Made by a program: the position numbers and the translations under genes. DNA of 40,570 bases from JBBQDZ01 sp038237515 (GTDB lineage Bacteria > Actinomycetota > Thermoleophilia > Gaiellales > Gaiellaceae). The notes under the pieces were generated by a model that saw only the letters and a list, made by a program, of their open reading frames with translations, was not told the DNA's origin and did no database searches. Position 1 is the first letter of the stretch. Each line of letters opens with the position of its first letter. The stretch covers positions 1-40,570 of the forward strand of contig JBBRYP010000040.1 of the NCBI GenBank assembly GCA_038237515.1. The letters run 5' to 3'. Of the stretch, positions 1 to 8,806 are shown in pieces.

Positions 1-743
1 GTGGCCGCCACGAGCGCGGCCACCGTGAGTCCCCCGGCCACCGAGAACGCCAGGAGCAGCGCCTCCCCGTCCCAACCCGTGATCACGAGGCTCCGGATGC
101 CCTCGAGGAGGTAGGAGACCGGGTTCACCGTGGCGGCGATCCGAAACCACCTGATCTCGATCAGGTTGCGCGGCAGGTTCATCGAGGACACGAGCAGGAA
201 GACGAACAGGAGTGGGAACATGCCCTGCACGGCTTCTCCGGATCCGGTCCGCAGCGCGAGGAAGGCGCCGATCGCGCCGAACGCGAGCGCGATCAGCGCC
301 GCCAGCACCAGCAGTACAAGAGCCCCCGCGGGGCCGGCGCGAAGGCCGGAGCCCGCGGCGAGTCCCGCGCCGAGATACACGACTGCCTGCACGAGCCCGA
401 GCAGCACCACTCCCGCCAGCTGTCCGGCGATCAGCGCGGCACCCCGGAGCGGCGTCAGGGCGAGCCGGTTGAGAAAGCCTGTCTGGATGTCGCGAGCCAG
501 ATCAGTGCCTGCGTTCATGGTCGAAAAGAGAGCGCCCTGGACGAACGGGACCGCGAGCGCGAAGGCGAGGAAGGAATGCGTCGGGAACCCTCGCAGGTGG
601 GTCGCCGATGCCAGGCCTCCCGAGTTCACGGCGAGGAGCGCGAGCGGGAAGAAGAGCGGCGGCACGATCTGCGCCGGCTGGCGGGCCGTGCGGACGAGCG
701 AGCGGCGCGCGAGGTGCGCGACCTGCGCCGCGGCGGCTTTCAC
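1..743 (-). CDS. ABC-2 type exporter permease, DrrB-like (C-terminus cut off by window edge)
   Basis: Membrane subunit of a drug or lipid exporter that would pair with the ATPase encoded just upstream on the same strand (106 bp gap). The reading frame runs open to the window edge; about 247 residues are visible. It starts at a GTG preceded by a GAGGGG Shine-Dalgarno-like stretch. Visible segments are a short cytoplasmic N-terminus (KAAAAQVAHLARRSLVRTAR), a hydrophobic stretch from IVPPLFFPLALLAV, then the ABC-2 family pattern with NAGTDLARDIQTGFLNRL, several Ala/Leu/Val-rich membrane helices and, near the visible end, NPVSYLLEGIRSL, typical of DrrB/ABC-2 permeases. Order ATPase then permease is usual for this family. 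The substrate cannot be read from sequence. The family is clear; the exact start is less certain. Confidence 0.85.
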   Translation of the reverse strand, partial: MKAAAAQVAHLARRSLVRTARQPAQIVPPLFFPLALLAVNSGGLASATHLRGFPTHSFLAFALAVPFVQGALFSTMNAGTDLARDIQTGFLNRLALTPLRGAALIAGQLAGVVLLGLVQAVVYLGAGLAAGSGLRAGPAGALVLLVLAALIALAFGAIGAFLALRTGSGEAVQGMFPLLFVFLLVSSMNLPRNLIEIRWFRIAATVNPVSYLLEGIRSLVITGWDGEALLLAFSVAGGLTVAALVAA

Positions 744-849
744 GCGCGCCCCTCGCCCGCGCCGGCTCCCGCCCGGCAAAGCCCTGCTCCGCCGCTGCCT
801 GGCCGAGGAACACGCGTGCTCATCGAGGTTGACAGCGCATAAGGGCGTC

Positions 850-1845
850 TCACACGCCGACGAGCTCCGGCTCGGCGTCAGCGTCGCCCTCGGCTGCGCC
901 CTCGAGCGTGCGGCCGGTCTTCGCGAGGAAGACGTCGTCGAGGGTTGGCGCGTGCAGCTGGAGGTTCGCCACGCGAAGACCCTCGGCGTCGAGTGCCCGG
1001 ACGATCTCGACGAGATCCTGGATTCCCTCCTCGAGGCGAACGGCAACTCCCTCAGGAGAGCCGCCGGTCGATTCGCCGAAGCGCGCAAGCAGGCGCTCGA
1101 GATGAGATCGCTCGGAAGGCTGTGCCGGAACAGCCTCGACGGTGGGCCGACCGATCTCCTCCTTCAGCGCGGTCGGCGTCCCCTCCGCGACGAGACGGCC
1201 GTGGTCGATGATCCCCACCCGATCCGCCAGCACGTCCGCCTCCTCCAGGTACTGCGTCGTCAGGAAGACGGTGACACCGTCTTCGCGGGCGAGGCGACCC
1301 ACCTCCTCCCACAGGGCGGTGCGGCTCTGCGGGTCGAGGCCGGTGGTGGGCTCGTCGAGGAAGAGGAGCCGCGGTGCGTGGATGAGCGCCAGGGCGAGGT
1401 CGAGCCGGCGCTTCATGCCGCCGGAGTACGTACGCACCTTGCGGTCGGCGGCGAGCGTGAGCCCGACGCGCTCCAGCAGCTCGCCCGAGCGCTGCCGCCT
1501 CTCCGCGCGCGACAGGCCGTGGAGCGCGCTCTGCAGTCGAAGGTGCTCGCGGCCCGTGAGGAGCGGGTCGAGGGCGGCTTCCTGCAGGGCCGCACCGATC
1601 GATGCGCGCACCTGCGGGCCCTGCGTCGCCACGTCGTAGCCGGCGACGCGCGCCTTCCCCGAGCTCGGGGGCAGGAGCGTCGTCAGCACGTGCACGGTCG
1701 TGGACTTGCCGGCGCCGTTCGGGCCGAGGAAGCCGTAGATCTCGCCCGGGGCGACAACCAGGTCGATGCCGTCGACGGCGCGGACGCTCTTGAACTGCTT
1801 GACGAGCTGCTCCACCTCGATGCCGTTCCCGCGTTCTCGCGCCAC
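850..1845 (-). CDS. ABC exporter ATPase, DrrA/daunorubicin-resistance type
   Basis: Nucleotide-binding subunit (331 aa) driving the ABC-2 permease that follows it. Walker A is GPNGAGKST near residue 42, the signature is YSGGMKRRLDLALAL and Walker B is LLFLDEPTTGLDPQSR, followed by the H-loop FLTTQYLEE; QYLEEAD is characteristic of the DrrA group. About 100 extra C-terminal residues contain LQLHAPTLDDVFLAKTGR, matching the DUF4162-type tail of DrrA proteins, which use a D-D-V-F-L motif there. The GTG start fits the family N-terminus (GIEVEQLVKQFKSVRAVDGI). It is divergent from a MarR-type gene with 78 bp between starts, so MarR control of this exporter is likely (inference). Confidence 0.93.
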   Translation of the reverse strand: MARERGNGIEVEQLVKQFKSVRAVDGIDLVVAPGEIYGFLGPNGAGKSTTVHVLTTLLPPSSGKARVAGYDVATQGPQVRASIGAALQEAALDPLLTGREHLRLQSALHGLSRAERRQRSGELLERVGLTLAADRKVRTYSGGMKRRLDLALALIHAPRLLFLDEPTTGLDPQSRTALWEEVGRLAREDGVTVFLTTQYLEEADVLADRVGIIDHGRLVAEGTPTALKEEIGRPTVEAVPAQPSERSHLERLLARFGESTGGSPEGVAVRLEEGIQDLVEIVRALDAEGLRVANLQLHAPTLDDVFLAKTGRTLEGAAEGDADAEPELVGV

Positions 1846-1860
1846 ACATTCGAGCCTACC

Positions 1861-1886
1861 GGCGGCCGGTTCGCGGACCGGCCGCC
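1861..1886. promoter_or_regulatory. Perfect palindrome, candidate MarR operator
   Basis: GGCGGCCGGT, a 6-base spacer (TCGCGG), then ACCGGCCGCC: a perfect 10-bp inverted repeat in the 78-bp gap between the divergent exporter and MarR genes. A TAGAAT hexamer at 1889-1894, a good -10 candidate for the MarR gene, starts two bases beyond it. MarR dimers bind symmetric sites of this size in such gaps (family knowledge). Binding is inferred. Confidence 0.55.
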
Positions 1887-1923
1887 GCTAGAATTTGCGC
1901 TGTCAACGAAGGCTCGGGAGCGG

Positions 1924-2406
1924 ATGAACACGCAGGTTCGGGAAGACGTCCGGCTGGGGCCATGGGTCGCGTTCCTGCGCGCCCACAGCTCCGTGACGCG
2001 CCGTCTCAGCGCGGAGCTGATCGGCGCGCACGATCTGACGCTGAGCGACTACGAGGTACTGCTGCACCTCGCGCTCGCGCCGGAGAAGCGCCTGCGCCGC
2101 GTCGATCTCGCGGCGAGCGTCCTCCTGACTCCCTCGGGCATCACCCGACTACTCGGAGGGCTCGAGCGCTTCGGCTTCGTCGGGCGCGCCACCTGCCCCG
2201 GCGATGCCCGCGTGAGCTACGCAGTCCTCACGCCCGCCGGAGCGACGAAGCTCGCCTACGCTTCCGAGACGCACCTCGACGGCGTACACCGCCTCTTCAC
2301 CGAGCGCTTCACCGAGGAGGAGCTCGACACGGTGGGGGAGCTGCTGACCCGCCTGGTGGGCGGCGAGGAGCCGCTCGCCGCTCAGTGCGCTCCCGCCCGA
2401 GGGTAG
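1924..2406 (+). CDS. MarR-family transcriptional regulator
   Basis: Winged-helix regulator of 160 aa, the usual length for MarR. The N-terminal dimerisation helix (WVAFLRAHSSVTRRLSAEL) is followed by LTLSDYEVLLHLALAPEKRL, the recognition region RVDLAASVLLTPSGITRLLG, then the wing with RATCPGDARVSYAVLTPAG. The D-x-R of the wing is present. The frame is open far upstream, but ATG at 1924 matches the family N-terminus and follows a GGGAG sequence and the palindrome/-10 region. It probably represses itself and the divergent exporter until a phenolic or drug-like ligand is bound; the ligand is unknown. It converges on the L,D-transpeptidase gene with a 30-bp gap. Confidence 0.93.
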   Translation: MNTQVREDVRLGPWVAFLRAHSSVTRRLSAELIGAHDLTLSDYEVLLHLALAPEKRLRRVDLAASVLLTPSGITRLLGGLERFGFVGRATCPGDARVSYAVLTPAGATKLAYASETHLDGVHRLFTERFTEEELDTVGELLTRLVGGEEPLAAQCAPARG

Positions 2407-2436
2407 GAGAACCTCACCCGGCGGTAGAAAGCGACG

Positions 2437-3393
2437 CTACGCGTCCACGATGTAAACCTGCGTTCCGGCCTGGACGTGGTCGAAGAGCCACTCGGCGTCT
2501 GGGATGTGCATGCGGATGCAGCCGTGCGACTCGGAGTAGCCGATCGAGGCGTCGTCCGGTGTCCCGTGGATCCCGACTCCGGGCGAGGACAGCGCCATCC
2601 ACCGCGTGCCGAGCGGGTTGCCCGGGCCGGGAGGGATCGGCTTTGCGCCCGCGGCCCACGCCGAGGCCGGCGGGATCCACGTCGGCCAGCGCTGCATGTA
2701 GAGAATCGAGAAGACCCCCGTGGGCGTCGGGTAGGCGGCCTGCCCCGTCGCCACTCCGAAGCTCCGCCAGAACCGCGTGCCCTTGTAGAGGTAGAGCCGG
2801 TTCGAGAGCCGCCGGATGACGACGACCGGCTGGGAGAAGCTCGAGCGGAGCTTCGCCGGCACGACCGGAGCGAGCGCGAGGTGGATCGGGGTGCGCCTGT
2901 TCGCTGCAACGCTGCGCTCGATCCGCCGCACCATGAGCGCCTTGCGAACCCGGACGCCGTAGCGCGCCGAGCTCACAGCCGGGCGCAGGCCCCGCAGGCC
3001 GAGGAACCGGGCGTCCAAGGCGGGCCGCGAGAAGACGTGGTCGAGGTAGTCGACGTACTGGCGCACCCACTCCTTGTGCACCGCCACCGGCAGCGTCAGG
3101 CGCGAGCCGGGCTTCGTGCTCAGAGCGTGCTGCACCGTAGCGCCGATGCCCGCGCTCGAGGCGAACAGGTACGGCGAGGCCTTCCAGGCGACGCCGTGCT
3201 TGACGATCACCCGGAGCTGGTGCTTGAACACCTTGCGGATCCGCCGGCGTGCGAGGTACGGCCGCATCCCTCCGATGTTCACGCCCGCAACGCGCACGCC
3301 CGGCGGGACGAGGGTTGGGGGAGTCGTGGCGCCGCTGACCGTCGGGCCGATGGCCACGAACAGGGCGGCGAGCAGGGCGATGTGGATCTTCAT
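2437..3393 (-). CDS. Secreted L,D-transpeptidase (YkuD domain)
   Basis: Makes 3-3 cross-links in peptidoglycan or anchors proteins to it, acting outside the membrane. The 318-aa reading starts at ATG 3393, the start that gives a clean signal peptide (MKIHIALLAALFVAIGPTVS). The N-terminal half carries VPPGVRVAGVNIGGM, a pattern seen in the peptidoglycan-binding/VanW-associated domain. The C-terminal YkuD domain begins around residue 200 (SFSQPVVVIRRLSNRLYLYK). It has the active-site block GIHGTPD then SESHGCIRM, with the nucleophile at Cys292 and both histidines present. The longer upstream frame lacks a signal sequence and was not used. It is monocistronic and converges on the MarR gene. Confidence 0.92.
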   Translation of the reverse strand: MKIHIALLAALFVAIGPTVSGATTPPTLVPPGVRVAGVNIGGMRPYLARRRIRKVFKHQLRVIVKHGVAWKASPYLFASSAGIGATVQHALSTKPGSRLTLPVAVHKEWVRQYVDYLDHVFSRPALDARFLGLRGLRPAVSSARYGVRVRKALMVRRIERSVAANRRTPIHLALAPVVPAKLRSSFSQPVVVIRRLSNRLYLYKGTRFWRSFGVATGQAAYPTPTGVFSILYMQRWPTWIPPASAWAAGAKPIPPGPGNPLGTRWMALSSPGVGIHGTPDDASIGYSESHGCIRMHIPDAEWLFDHVQAGTQVYIVDA

Positions 3394-3691
3394 GGCGGCG
3401 GTCGGGAAAAGGAAGACTGTCGGCTGCGCGAAGTGTCGCACAGAGCCCGGTCGGAGCCTAGCGGCTCGTAGCAATCTCGCCGGCGGAGCCGGAGGGGCAA
3501 CCTTCCTGCTCGCCCCGAGGCCGGAGCAGTTTCCTCGAGCGCGTTCGGCGGTGCGTCGCCCACCGTGATGAGGTGGGCAGCTCGCGGCGGAGAACGGGGG
3601 CGTGCGCACTCGCGGAAAGCACGATCGTCTTGCCGACCCGTTACGCGGGCCTTACCCGCCTCTGCATCTGCCTGCCGAAGATGGGACGCAT
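3394..3691. other. Gene-free stretch upstream of the L,D-transpeptidase
   Basis: About 300 bases with no reading frame of convincing composition on either strand. It should contain the promoter of the minus-strand L,D-transpeptidase gene and whatever is left of the 5' part of the phosphoesterase remnant. I see no clear promoter hexamers, RNA or repeats in it. Confidence 0.4.
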
Positions 3692-4027
3692 GAGGCGGCG
3701 GTCTCCTGGATCACTCCCGACAACGCCCACAGCGAGCACCCGCCGGGTCTCCTGAGCGCCGGCCAGAGTTACGTCTCGAGCCTCGTGAACGCCGTCATGC
3801 GCGGCCCCGACTGGAAGGACACGGCTGCCTACCTCAAGTTCATCGAGGACGACTTCCTCGGGAGCGCACGCCTCGACCCGAAGACCGACGGGCGTCCGGA
3901 CCCGCGGCCCACCGTCCGCGAGAAGGCTTCCCGGCTCGGAAACCTCGTCAGCGACTTCGACTTCGAGCAGGCGCCTCGCCGCCCGGCCCTGCTGACCCTC
4001 GAGTCCGCTCGCGCCGCCTCCAAGTAA
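3692..4027 (+). pseudogene. Remnant of a phospholipase C-like phosphoesterase
   Basis: Only the C-terminal part of a phosphoesterase (PF04185, phospholipase C/acid phosphatase family) remains, and that part has an internal deletion. Recognisable blocks are AVSWITPDNAHSEHPPGLL, GQSYVSSLVNAVMRGPDW, then abruptly AYLKFIEDDFLG, LDPKTDGRPDPRPTVRE and DFDFEQAPR. In intact relatives the segment between DW..TA and AYLKFIEDDFLG holds a WDDWGGFYDHV-type metal/active-site block and VPGLVISPYA; here it is missing (about 50 residues), while the frame is kept. The whole N-terminal catalytic region, normally several hundred residues, is absent upstream. Stop at 4025-4027 lies inside an inverted repeat. The family call rests on memory of conserved motifs. 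Confidence 0.8.
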
Positions 4028-4042
4028 CACTGTGTTACTTGG
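4020..4042. terminator. Perfect hairpin between convergent genes
   Basis: CCAAGTAACA, a 3-base loop (CTG), then TGTTACTTGG: a perfect 10-bp inverted repeat that includes the stop codon of the phosphoesterase remnant. It is AT-richer than its surroundings. There is no T-run on either side, so it is either a bidirectional terminator lacking a U-tract or a protein site. Confidence 0.45.
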
Positions 4043-4066
4043 CGGGGGACGTACCGGGCGTCAGGC

Positions 4067-5607
4067 TCAGGCGGTGGAGGCGGCGGCCCGCGCTTCCTCG
4101 TCGAGGACGGCCACGGCCCGGTCGTAGAGCTCCTCCGCCTGGACCGGGGAGTCGCCGACGGCGGTGAGGCCGAGGCGTCCATGCTCCCCGAGCGCGCTCA
4201 GCATGTGGAAGACGATGCCCGTCTGCCGCGACTGGTCGAAGTGGAGGCCGCGCCGGACGACGATGTCGAACAGGTCGTCCGGGGTGAGTTGCCGGTAGGC
4301 CGGGCTCTCGACGTGATCGCTCGCGACGAAGAACTTCCTACGCCCGCTCGGCGCCGTGAAGGTCGCCGTCTCGGGGTCGTAGGTGCCGTCCGTGAGGAAC
4401 TGGAGGGTCAGGAAGGGGTGCGTCGTCCCACCCTTGCGGAGGTTCAGCTCGATCGCGTAGGGATCCCACGACCCGTCGGGCTTGCGGACGGTAACGAAGT
4501 CGATCGCGAACCGTCCGAGGACTCCCTCCCGCGCGAGCCGGCCGCCGATCTTCGCCGCCTCGCGGGTGATCGTCGCGGCGTAGGCCGGATCGGCGGGAAA
4601 GCGGCAGCCCAGGTAGCTCTGGCCGCTCGGGCCGCCGAGGAGCTGGTCGTGCGTCGAGAGCAGCTGGACCTCGCCGAGCGGAGTCACCCGGAGCTGGACG
4701 CTCGGGCTGCGGAACTCCTCCCCGGAGATGCGCTCTTCGACGACGCCGCCGCGCTCGCGGAGCTTCGCCTCGTAGTCCTCGATCGTGACGCTCGCGAGCT
4801 CGAAGCGCATCGCGCGCACCCGCTTCTCCACCGCCGCCCGCTCCACGCCGGCCCCGCGCAGGTCGACCGAAGCGTTGCCCTCGCCGGAGACGCCTTCGTT
4901 CAGCTTGACGAGTACCTCCTCGAGCCCCGGCTTCTCGCGACGCATCGCGACGATCGAGTCGACGACGTCGTCAAGCGATCGAGGCTCTCGCGTCCCGCCG
5001 GGTACGGCAGCCCCTCCTGCGCGAAGAGCCTGCGACAGCCGGTCTTCGTGCCGAGGTCGAAGTAGCGGGGATCGGCGCCGAACATCGGGATGCCGAGGCG
5101 AACCGCCAGATCGCGCTCGAGCTCGGTCGTGTTGTAGGGCACGAGGTGCGCCCGGTCCGGATTCGTGATCAGTGCACGGATCTGCTCGATCAGGCGGGGA
5201 CGCTCCAGGACCTTCTCGGTGAGCGGCCGGTCCGACCCATCGAGAGGGCTCGGCAGGAAGAGGCGCCGGCGGGCGTGGCTCGGGATGACGCCCGGGAGCA
5301 GGTCGAGGTAGTAGTCGATGACGCTCGGAAGGATCTGCTGAGAGGTCACGTAGACGAGCCGGGCGCGCGGCTGGCGAAGCAGCAGGAGCAGGAACAGGAA
5401 CCGTTCCTCGAACGCCTGGACCTCGGAGCCGCTACCGGCCTTGTCGAGGGTGATCGAGGGGACGACGACGATCGTCTGCTCGTCCTGTGTCAGCGCCTTC
5501 ATCGACTCCCACAGCGGAACGAGCTTCGCCTGGAGCTCGTCGAAGGAGGCTGTGACGGCGCCGGCGGAGAGCGTGGACGCGGGAGAGGCGGCGGCCGTCG
5601 TGCCCAT
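4067..5607 (-). pseudogene. PGM1-like ATP-grasp carboxylate-amine/peptide ligase, split by one frameshift
   Basis: Two reading frames form one protein of about 513 aa. The N-terminal part starts at ATG 5607 (GTTAAASPASTLSAG), runs through TIVVVPSITLD, VTSQQILPSVIDYYLDLLPG, VPYNTTELERDLAVRLGIP and FGADPRYFDLGTKTGCRRLF. The continuation (DDVVDSIVAMRREKPGLEEV, LVKLNEGVSGEGNA, then GRFAIDFVTVRK and AIELNLRKGGTTHP) is in another frame, so one base is missing near 4971-4974. KLNEGVSGEGNA and IELNLR are typical ATP-grasp nucleotide/metal-binding blocks. The composition matches proteins labelled peptide ligase PGM1-related, which form peptide bonds with ATP; the substrate is unknown. An ATG at 4945 could restart the second half. 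A sequencing error is as likely as a true mutation. Its start lies only 24 bp from the divergent cyclase-like gene. Confidence 0.75.
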
Positions 5608-5631
5608 GGCGGGAAGCCTAACCTTGTAGCC

Positions 5632-8373
5632 GTGGCAAGCGACCTCCCTGCCGGGACGATCACCCTCCTCTTCACCGATATCGAGGGCTCGACGCGGTTG
5701 CTCGGGCGCCTCGGCGCCGGCTACCCAACCGTCCTCGCCGACCACCGGCGCCTCCTGCGCGAGGCGATCGCCGCCGCCGGCGGCCGCGAGCTCGGCATCG
5801 AGGGCGACGCAGTTTTCGTCGCGTTCGCGAGGGCGAGCGCGGCGGTCGAGGCGGCGGCCGCGGCTCAGCGGGCGCTCGCGAGCCACACGTGGGAGGGGGG
5901 ACCGCTGCGCGTGCGGATGGGCATCCACACCGGTGAGCCGACGCCGACCGCCGAGGGGTACGTCGGCCTCGACGTGCACCGGACGGCCCGCATCTGCCAG
6001 TCCGGGCACGGCGGGCAAGTGCTGCTGTCGAGGACGACGGCGGAGCTGCCGGGGGACGAGCTGCCCGCAGGGGTTGCACTGCGCGACCTCGGCGAGCACC
6101 GGCTCAGGGACCTCGGCCGCGCGGAGAGGCTCTTCCAGCTCGAGCTCCTCGGCCTGCCCTCCGACTTCCCGCCGTTGCGCTCGGCGCAGGAGCGGCCGAC
6201 CAATCTGCCCGCTGGCGCGACGCCTCTCGTCGGCCGCCAGGAGGAGCTCGAAGAGGCCTGCCGCTGCCTGCGAAGCGACGAGGTGCGCCTCCTGACCCTC
6301 ACGGGCCCTGGCGGGAGCGGGAAGACTCGTCTCGCGCTCGAAGCGGCGGCCCGGCTGCGCAGCGAGTTCGAGGACGGAGTCTTCTGGGTCGACCTGGCGC
6401 CGATCTCCGATCCCGTTCTCGTCGCACCGACGATAACCCGAGCGCTGTCGCTCGGCGAGGCGGGCGACTCGCGGGCCGCGGAAGCGCTGAAGGAGTCTCC
6501 GCGAGCGCCGGCTCCTGCTGCTCCTCGACAACTTCGAGCAGGTGCTCGCAGCCGCACCGCTCGTGGCCGAGCTGCTCGCATCGGCGCCGCGGCTGAAGAT
6601 CCTCGCGACCAGCCGGGCGACGCTGCACCTCTCCGGGGAGTCCGAGCTGGTGGTTCCGCCGCTCTCGCAGTTCGAGGCGGTTCAGCTCTTCGTCGAGCGC
6701 GCCCGGTCGGTCAAGCGCAACTTCTCGTTCAACGACGAGAACGCCTCTTCGATCGTCGAGATCTGCGTGCGGTTGGACGGGTTGCCGCTGGCGATCGAGC
6801 TGGCTGCCGCCCGCTGCCGGGCGCTGCGGCCCGAGGCGATCCTGGCCCGGCTCGGCCAGCGGCTCGAGCTCCTGACCGGCGGGCCGCGAGACCTGCCGGC
6901 CCGCCAGCAGACCTTGCGCGACACCATCGACTGGAGCTACCGGCTGCTGCGCCCAGAAGAGCAGAGGCTGCTCGCGCACCTCGGCGTCTTCGTCGGCGGG
7001 TGCACGATCGAGGCGGTCGCGGCGACATGCCGGATCGAGGCACCCGGCGGCGCCCTCGACGCGCTCGACTCGCTCGTTGCGAAGAGCCTGCTCCGCCAGG
7101 AGGACGGCGTCGCCGGGGAGCCGCGCTTCGCGCTCTTCGAGACGATCCGCGAGTTCGCGCTCGAGCGGCTGGCGGCAGACGGCGAGCGCGAGCAGGTACG
7201 CCAGCGTCACGCCGTCTACTTCCTCGAGCTCGCGGAGGCGAGCGCCGCCGGCCTCGTCGGATCGGAACAGCGGGAGCTGCTCGAGCTCCTCGACGGCGAG
7301 CTCATCAACCTGCGCGCCGCCCTCTCTTGGTCAGTCGAGGCAGGGGCGGCCGACCTCGGCCTGCGCATCTCCGTCGCGCTCGAGCGCTTCTGGGAGGCCC
7401 GCGGGCACGCCGCCGAGATCCGCCGCTGGCTCGAGTCCGCGCTGCGCGGAGCGGGCTCCGTCTCCCGGCGCGTCCGAGCGCGCTCGCTCCTCCTCGCCGC
7501 TCGATTCGACGCGGCGCTCAGCGACTATGCGCAGGCAGCGGCGGGTTTCGAGGAGCCGCTCGCGCTCTTCCGCGAGGCCGGGGATCGCGAGGGCATGGCT
7601 CAGACGCTTGCGAGCTTCGGGTGGACGACGATGATGCTCGGCGACTTCCCGCGGGGTCGCGCCCTGTGCGAGGAGGCACTCGAGGTCGCACGCGAGGTCG
7701 GCCACGCTCCGACGATCTCGCGCGCGCTCAACAACCTCGCGGCCGACCTCCTCGACGAGAGCCTCTCGATCGAGCGGCGTCTGGAGGGGCCTCGCCGGGC
7801 CGTCGCCCTCTGCAACCTCGGTCTCTCGCGGCTGCGCGGCGGCGACCCGCTCCGGGCGCGCGACGCGCTGGAGGAGGCGCTCGTCCTCGCCCGCGAGCTC
7901 GGCGACAGCTGGCAGCTCGCGTCGATCCTCGACTTCCTCGGCTGGACGGAGCTCGCCGAGCACCGGCACGTGGAGGCGGCCTCGTACTTCGAGGAGAGCC
8001 TCGTCCGCCACCGCGAGCTCGGCGACCGGCGCTACGCCGCCGACTGCCTGCAGGGATCGCGGCCGTCTGCGTCTCGCGCAGCGGCGATGCCGCACGTGCC
8101 GCGCGGCTCTTCGGTGCGGCGGAGGCGATCCTCGGCTCGCTCGGGGTGTCTCTGTCCCCGGCCGACAGCGCGTGGCACGCGGCCTACGTCGATGCAGCCC
8201 GCCAGGTTCTGCCGCCCCATTCGTTTCGCGCAGAGTGGGGGAAGGGCACGGCACTGACGATCGAGCAGGCGGTCGATTACGGGCGCGCGAGCATCGCGTC
8301 CGACGACCGCTTCGCGCGGTCGGCCTCGGGCGCCTTCGCGCGGCCGGTCGAAGCCCGGGCGACGAACGCGTAG
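5632..8373 (+). pseudogene. Cyclase-homology/AAA ATPase/TPR regulator, paralogue 1, two frameshifts
   Basis: A large signal-transduction ATPase, about 910 residues once two shifts are repaired. Residues 8-165 are a class III cyclase homology domain (TITLLFTDIEGSTRLLGRLG, EGDAVFVAFA, VRMGIHTGE, LDVHRTARI). The P-loop LTGPGGSGKTRL follows near 221, and Walker B with LLLLLDNFEQV, LPLAIELAAARC and LLRPEEQRLLAHLGVF is the AfsR/SARP-associated NB-ARC-like ATPase; TPR-like repeats (LGDSWQLASILDFLGW) then run to the end. The frame changes near 6496-6499 (net +1) and near 8057 (one base missing), and the homology continues straight across both. In the cyclase domain the usual Asn of the VN..AR motif is His. 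The GTG start has a TAACCT hexamer 7 bases upstream, compatible with a leaderless transcript. The end overlaps the HEPN-like gene by about 97 bp on the opposite strand. Confidence 0.82.
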
Positions 8374-8741
8374 GCCGTCCAGCGGCTGTGGGCAACGAGC
8401 GCTTCTGCGCGCTCAACTGCGGCCGCAACCTCATTCGTGGCAACGCCATCACGACCGTGCGCGACTTCGTTGCGCACGTGCCGCACAGCTTCGATCTCGT
8501 CTGCGACGAGGTGACGCCACTCAGAGAGCCGAACGAGATCCTGAACCTTCATTCTTAGCTCGCCGGCGACTCGCCGCGGATCAGCCTCTCCCGCCTTCGC
8601 GAGCCGTTCCCAATCCTCAATCTGCGACCAGAGCTCCAAGAGGCGGCTTGCGAGGAGCGCCGCGCGGTCATCGGCGCGTAAACCGCGGAGGCTTCTCAGC
8701 GCACGCTCTTCATCATGCTCGAGTGGATACACCGCCGTCAT
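8277..8741 (-). CDS. HEPN-like protein with RNEVAH motif
   Basis: A 154-aa, mainly helical, charged protein with no signal sequence. Residues 90-95 read RNEVAH inside EIEAVRHVRNEVAHGRDGV. This is the R-polar-x3-H signature (Rx4-6H) of HEPN domains, many of which are RNases in toxin, abortive-infection or RNA-processing systems, while others only bind nucleotide or mediate contacts (family knowledge). ATG start at 8741. It is the last of three minus-strand genes, 65 bp downstream of the acidic Pro-rich gene. The last 28 residues lie opposite the end of the cyclase-like gene and look less protein-like, so the true C-terminus may have been altered. No partner nucleotidyltransferase is visible. 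Function unassigned. Confidence 0.6.
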   Translation of the reverse strand: MTAVYPLEHDEERALRSLRGLRADDRAALLASRLLELWSQIEDWERLAKAGEADPRRVAGELRMKVQDLVRLSEWRHLVADEIEAVRHVRNEVAHGRDGVATNEVAAAVERAEALVAHSRWTAYAFVARASTGRAKAPEADRAKRSSDAMLARP

Positions 8742-8806
8742 CTCAGGGTCGGCAAAAGAGGTCGCTCGGTGTCCCGTGACCGTCGAGGGAAGCGGCTTCG
8801 GTCGGT

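Noticed and set aside
130..1923. Long plus-strand frame running into the MarR gene (758 codons in total)
   Set aside because: It lies opposite the exporter ATPase and permease, has shadow-like Arg/Ala/Pro composition, and only the part from ATG 1924 matches MarR.
4967..4978. Programmed frameshift in the ATP-grasp gene
   Set aside because: The junction has no slippery heptamer or clear downstream pseudoknot, so a plain one-base loss is simpler.
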